A program made the position numbers and the translations under genes. Below the pieces are notes generated by a model. The model worked only from the letters and a program-made list of their open reading frames with translations. It was not told where the DNA came from and searched no databases. Below are positions 59,533 to 64,000 of a stretch of 64,000 nt of DNA, piece after piece; the first letter of the stretch is position 1; the number at the start of each line of letters is the position of its first letter. The stretch spans positions 22,363,934-22,427,933 of the forward strand of contig OY783197.1 of assembly GCA_963678675.1 (NCBI GenBank), written 5' to 3'. This stretch comes from Xiphydria camelus (lineage: Eukaryota; Arthropoda; Insecta; Hymenoptera; Xiphydriidae).

Positions 59533-59814
59533 CGCTGAGAGAATAATTGCTAGTGCTAAAAAAAATGTTTGTTTTTTTAATCGAAAATATGATGTAATAT
59601 CTGGATCATGCCATGCTTTTCTTTGTGCAAGAAAATATTTGATAGGCTCGAGTAATTGTTTTTTTCCACGCAGAAAGAATGTCTTATTTTCACGACGGTA
59701 TTCTCGAATCAAAAATATATTCTTCGATCAAGAATCCGTATTGAACATTTGTAAGATCATATGTTCTTGATTCAAGAAATATTTTGTTAACACTAGCAAT
59801 TATTTTGCCAAGTT
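59533..59814. mobile_element. MITE family D copy
   Basis: Starts after TA with CGCTGAGAGAATAATTGC. The interior has GTGCAAGAAAATATTTGATA and ATGTTCTTGATTCAAG as in family D. Confidence 0.7.
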
Positions 59815-62134
59815 CATATTTTCCCAGACAGACTTACACGATCGTCACGACATTCATTAGGATACAATAATTGATCGTTCTAAAGTTTACGTTGATTTTG
59901 CCGCATGAATTTGAAGAAGCAATTATTCTTAAATAAATTATTAAATTTACATTATAGTATGATTCAAATTAATCGCTGTATTTATTGCAGCGATATATTT
60001 ACGAAAAATTCTTCTTATGTTGAGTTCACGTTTAGCCCTTTATTCGTATTGTTTTGAGATCATCTGATTTCACAAATATGCTTGCTTAATGACGACTCGT
60101 TGAGCGTACAACCTTGATGCATTAATGAGCCAATACTATCTAAAGTTACCGTATAATCTACGTACATTTGTCTATCTGAGGTCACACCGCCCGCACTGAA
60201 TCGTTTGTACTAATTGCCAAATATATTCGAATCGAATGCAGTGAAATCAATTCTCAAATATAAATCCTAATCAGAATAATAAACAAATATAATCCATCCC
60301 TATCAATGATGATCGAGCTTTGGCGAAAGCCGCGCACGGCGAGAAAAAAAAATATATTCCCGCGCGAAACACAAAAGCTGGTTTCGCACACGCGACTGCC
60401 GCGGCGTCCACTTCACTTCAGCAACTAGCTCGAAAGTTGCTTACGTAATAGGCAGAGCAGGATAGGCGTGTGGGCTACCGCGGCGCTGGCCGGCGCAGAG
60501 CTGCCCATCGTTTCCGTGTTCTCCAGCCGGTCTCAAGCGTGTAGCGTACGCCACCACGTAAGCATATTCGCGTATCGCGCGGTTTATTGTCCGCCGCGAG
60601 GCTGGTTTTCCGTCCGCGTGACACGCGCGGCTCCGCGCGTGGACGGGGGGTACGTACTTTTATCGCGCTCACGCGCGCGGGGCGGGTCGCCGCGATCGCG
60701 CCAAAGCCGGGAGTCGCGATAAAAATCAAAGCCGCCTGCATTTTTGCGAAAATCCCCAAAACCCCGGTCTCCTCGTTAATGCGCGGCAATGGGTTTTATT
60801 TTTTCCACTTTTTATTCGACGTTTTCCTCTTCACCCCTTTATCGCCGCCCGGCCTATATAGATGAATACATAAATACCGCAATCCGACCTCGCCCCCTCT
60901 CAATTCCCACCGGGACCGTCGACACCGGTGGTCGAAAATGAAATCGAGGGGTGGCGCGCGCTCATACGCGTATGGTAATTGATTGCAACACGTTCTTCCG
61001 GTCCGGGGCAAAATAGTGTGGGTGCGCGGGGCCGAGTATCGCGGTTCTCTCGGTGCGGAGGAGCGAGGGACACGCCTATATCTCGCTCTTATATATGGAG
61101 ATCGGTTAGAACGCGTGCCCATGCGTGTAGAAAATGCTCCGGTTCGCGCTATGGGAATACCCTCGTAAGTGCGACTCAACCAGGAGTACAGTCGCCGGCA
61201 TAAATTCCCTCGAGCGGCGCGCGCGCGCGCGCGGGCGCTTTCCAAAGAGATACCGGCTCCTCCTCGCCCTCTCTCTCTCTCTCTCTCTCTCTTCGTTCTC
61301 GGATTCCCTCTCGATTCGCGCGCGTCATCGGCATTGCACCGTGCAACGGGCGGAGTCGCGTTTCACCTCCGTACAGCTGCTTTCCTTCGCGCGACGCCTA
61401 TCCGCGATCGACGAATTTCGATCGCGCAAAAGGAGAATCGGCATCGGTGACGTAACGCTAAAGAGGGTTAAAAAGAACTCCGGGTAATTGAATGACGGGC
61501 AACAAAAAGGGGGGTCCGTATGACCGTGTAGAAAAAGCCGTGACGTAACGCCTAAATGGCCCCGGGATGAATGCGCATAATGGGCATCTAAAATGAATTA
61601 TAAAATCACGCCAAATACGGGCGGATGCAGGGAACGGCGCGCGATGCGAAACGAAACGCGAAGAAAAGGTATCGGGTACAATGCGTACGTCACTTCCGGC
61701 ATTCGCGCACGCCCGCGTCGTATCGCGCGCCTCGGCTCCGGACCGAGGAGCGGCCGTTCGAGGGGAAACTGCATCTGACGAATCGGACGAGACGCGAGAC
61801 CGTCCCGGCTCCGTCTCCGCCGCCGCTGTACGCCGCCTGCGCGCGCGCGTAACCGATTGGTGGGTTCTTTTAATTCTCTACCTGTCGGCGTATTAACGAA
61901 CGCGGCTATACGCGCTGGACACGGTCTGCGAGCAGGCGAGCGCGGCGCGTATAAATGTTGAATAATAACTGCATTCCTGACGTCGGTACAGGCACCCATA
62001 CCGATATATATGAGCGCGTGCGCGCGCTGGCAGAGTCTATTGGCCAGTCGGATCTCGACTGACACCGAGGAACAAGCCTCGCGTTCGGTGCTCCGTGGGT
62101 CGCTAGCGCGAGCGAGGGTCGGTGGAACGCTCTT

Positions 62135-62180
<46 letters not shown>

Positions 62181-62183
62181 AGA
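59815..62183. other. Intergenic, partly very GC-rich sequence
   Basis: No gene could be supported. It includes a (GC)n run near 61218-61234, (CT)n at 61269-61293 and (AG)n at 62138-62176. Confidence 0.4.
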
Positions 62184-62680
62184 AGAAGATGCGTTTATTA
62201 AACAGGCCCTAAGACAGGCGTCTCCTAAGAGCACAAAAAGAAAGGCGAGGATGACAAAGTGTAACGCGGTAAAAACAAATGGCAAATAGTAAGTAAGTGG
62301 CAAAAGTAAAAAATGGTAAGAGAAAATGGAGGGAAATAACAAGAGTAAATGGTAAAACTGAATTAAAGATAGTAAAAGTAACTGGTATGAGTAAATAGTA
62401 AAACCAAGAGAGAGAAAGGAAAAGGGAGAGAGAAGATGCGTTTATTGAATAGGCTCTAAGACAGATGCCTCCTAAGAGTATAAAAAGAAAGGCAAAAATA
62501 ACAAAGAGTAATATAGTAAAAATAAATAGTACCTAAATAATAAATAAATAAGCGGTAAAAGTAAGAAATGGTGAGAGAAAATGGAGAGAAGTGACAAGAG
62601 TTAAATAGTAAAATTAAGTAAAAGATAGGAAAAGTACATAGTATGAGTAAATGAGTGAATAGTATAACTAAGAGAGAGAG
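62184..62680. repeat. Tandem duplication, two units of about 247 bp
   Basis: Units start AGAAGATGCGTTTATT at 62184 and 62431 and share CTAAGACAG, CTCCTAAGAG and AAAAGAAAGGC. Each is preceded by a GA-rich run. Confidence 0.8.
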
Positions 62681-63861
62681 AGAGAGAGAGGTAGAGATAG
62701 ACAGAGAGAAAGAGAGAGATAAAGAGAGGGAGCGCACGTGCGCTATGCAAAACGGGAGAGAGAGAGAGAGCCCATTAAAAGGAGCTCGCTATTTAATTGA
62801 ATCACTGAGCGCATTTCACCGGTTCGTAATATACATGTACACGCGGCGCGCGTCGAACTCGCCTGCAACGCGCGTGGCCCGCGAATCGGGGAGCTCTAAA
62901 CGGAGGACGGTCGCTCGATTGTCTGGAAGCTCGCAACCTCTCGGTTCTTCGACGATTCAATCTTACACGGTGACGGATATTGCGGCGCGAAGTCGAAGAC
63001 GCGTAAGAAAAATCTCGAAGAAATCTCTTATTCGGACGGGGATGAAAAAGTACTTTGTCATTCATCGAACGTTTCCTCTCCCGGTCGTTATCGCACCTAC
63101 TACCGAACTTCCCGCGCATCTACGCGACCGACGCGTCGGTGCACCCGCCGAGGCCCGCATCTCCCTGTACACACACACACCTGCGGGCGCGTCAACACGA
63201 ATAAGGCAAAGTTCGAGCGAGACGTCGTCGCGCGAATACGAAACGCCGGGCTGTATAACGACCGGGCGACGATCGAGCGATTATGATCCGTAAAAGTCGA
63301 GTAAACGCGCGAGCGCTCGTGCCAAATTAGGGGACGGCGGAGGGGAAAAAAAGAGTCGCAGCCTCGCCAGCTGTCGCGACGTCGTTCTGCATATCTGCGA
63401 GCGCACTCGCGTTCCTTTTACCCGCGCTCGCTTCGGTGCAGTTTGCTCTGGAATGCGAGAGCACGCGCGGTGCGTGTATCTGTTTTGTGCGGCGTTGAGA
63501 AAAAGAGATGCGTTATATTTTTCGTGAGACAACTATTCCTTTTCTGAGAAGGCAAATCCGTGAGAAATAAATTTGTTTTCGCTTCACCATCTATTAGTCC
63601 GCATCGATCGATTTGGAAATCAGACGTTTCGCGTCTATTACCTGGATTGGTGGGGTCACCTATCCAACCTAATGATGAACCTGATAAATGAACTAAGCGG
63701 ATGACAAAATTCAGTACATGGACGGAACTTGGCATTTGAAAAGCATTGAAATGTTCGTTTACAAGAGGTGTCCTTTGCTTTGAATTTTAGTCAAAAGAAC
63801 GAGTATTGAGACACGGTATAAGTCGACCGGTATAAGAAAAAAGCACTATTTTTTTGTACTA
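62681..63861. other. Intergenic sequence
   Basis: GA-rich microsatellite to about 62772, then CpG-rich sequence. No gene could be supported. Confidence 0.4.
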
Positions 63862-63976
63862 TCATTGTGAAACATCGTAACTCGTTGCTATGGAAAAAGC
63901 ATCACAAGTCCTTGCTGTCATCGATGTGATTTACGATGTTTCTCGCACGGTAACGAGTTACGATGTTCTATAATGA
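63862..63976. repeat. Inverted repeat near the window end
   Basis: Arms of about 26 nt (AACATCGTAACTCGTT inward) enclose about 63 nt. Further GAAACATCG/CGATGTTTC pairing suggests a fold-back element. Confidence 0.6.
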
Positions 63977-64000
63977 TTGTGGAAATATACGTGTTTTTTC

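Noticed and set aside
61598..62065. Arg-rich minus-strand frame of 155 codons
   Set aside because: Arg-rich translation of CpG-rich DNA with overlapping frames on both strands; no family resemblance.
1..64000. tRNA, rRNA, CRISPR arrays or viral genes
   Set aside because: I saw no cloverleaf with A and B boxes, no rRNA-like sequence, no regular repeat-spacer array and no viral polymerase or capsid motifs. A covariance-model scan was not possible here.

Overview
The window looks like nuclear DNA of a hymenopteran insect, most likely an ant or a close relative; this is an inference. The reasons are split genes with GT-AG introns, TATA boxes about 25-35 bp before likely cap sites, AATAAA signals, mariner and TTAA-type transposons, many short non-autonomous (MITE) elements, dinucleotide microsatellites, and above all a cluster of Ala/Gly/Pro/Val-rich secreted proteins. 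These resemble apidermins, the cuticle proteins first described in honey bee and, as far as I recall, restricted to Hymenoptera. No bacterial, phage or CRISPR features are visible.

Gene layout. (1) About 3.7-8.55 kb, plus strand: a two-exon gene for an 82-residue small secreted protein of unknown function. (2) 12.4-13.95 kb, minus strand: a diverged, Ser-rich apidermin-like gene whose first exon I could not find. (3) 22.2-23.5 kb, plus: a 105-residue apidermin-like gene. (4) 29.2-30.0 kb, minus, and 33.4-34.1 kb, plus: two close paralogues arranged head to head. (5) 35.8-37.85 kb, minus: a 208-residue member. (6) 48.2-52.8 kb, minus: a 293-residue Gly-rich member with a 3.6 kb first intron.

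The cuticle genes share one architecture. In three of them a tiny first exon codes for four residues (MKxF/MKFL), followed by a phase-0 intron, a repetitive middle exon, a phase-1 intron, and a last exon with the motif V/I-x-GPSG-x-I and an aromatic C-terminal residue (Trp, or Tyr in one). The middle parts are built on a ten-residue period (x-x-V/L-x-G-P/S-x-x-G). Mature parts lack cysteine. They are presumably secreted by epidermal cells and laid into cuticle as hydrophobic structural proteins.

Everything between the genes is repeat-rich. At least seven MITE families share the terminus CACTGAGAAA and TA target duplications but differ inside. They are often nested in each other and fill introns of three cuticle genes. 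There is also a decayed mariner element interrupted by a 395 bp fold-back element, three TTAA-flanked piggyBac-like elements, several other long fold-back elements, tandem duplications and microsatellites. The last 9 kb (55-64 kb) shows no convincing gene apart from a possible promoter and first exon near 55.0 kb that would read on downstream.
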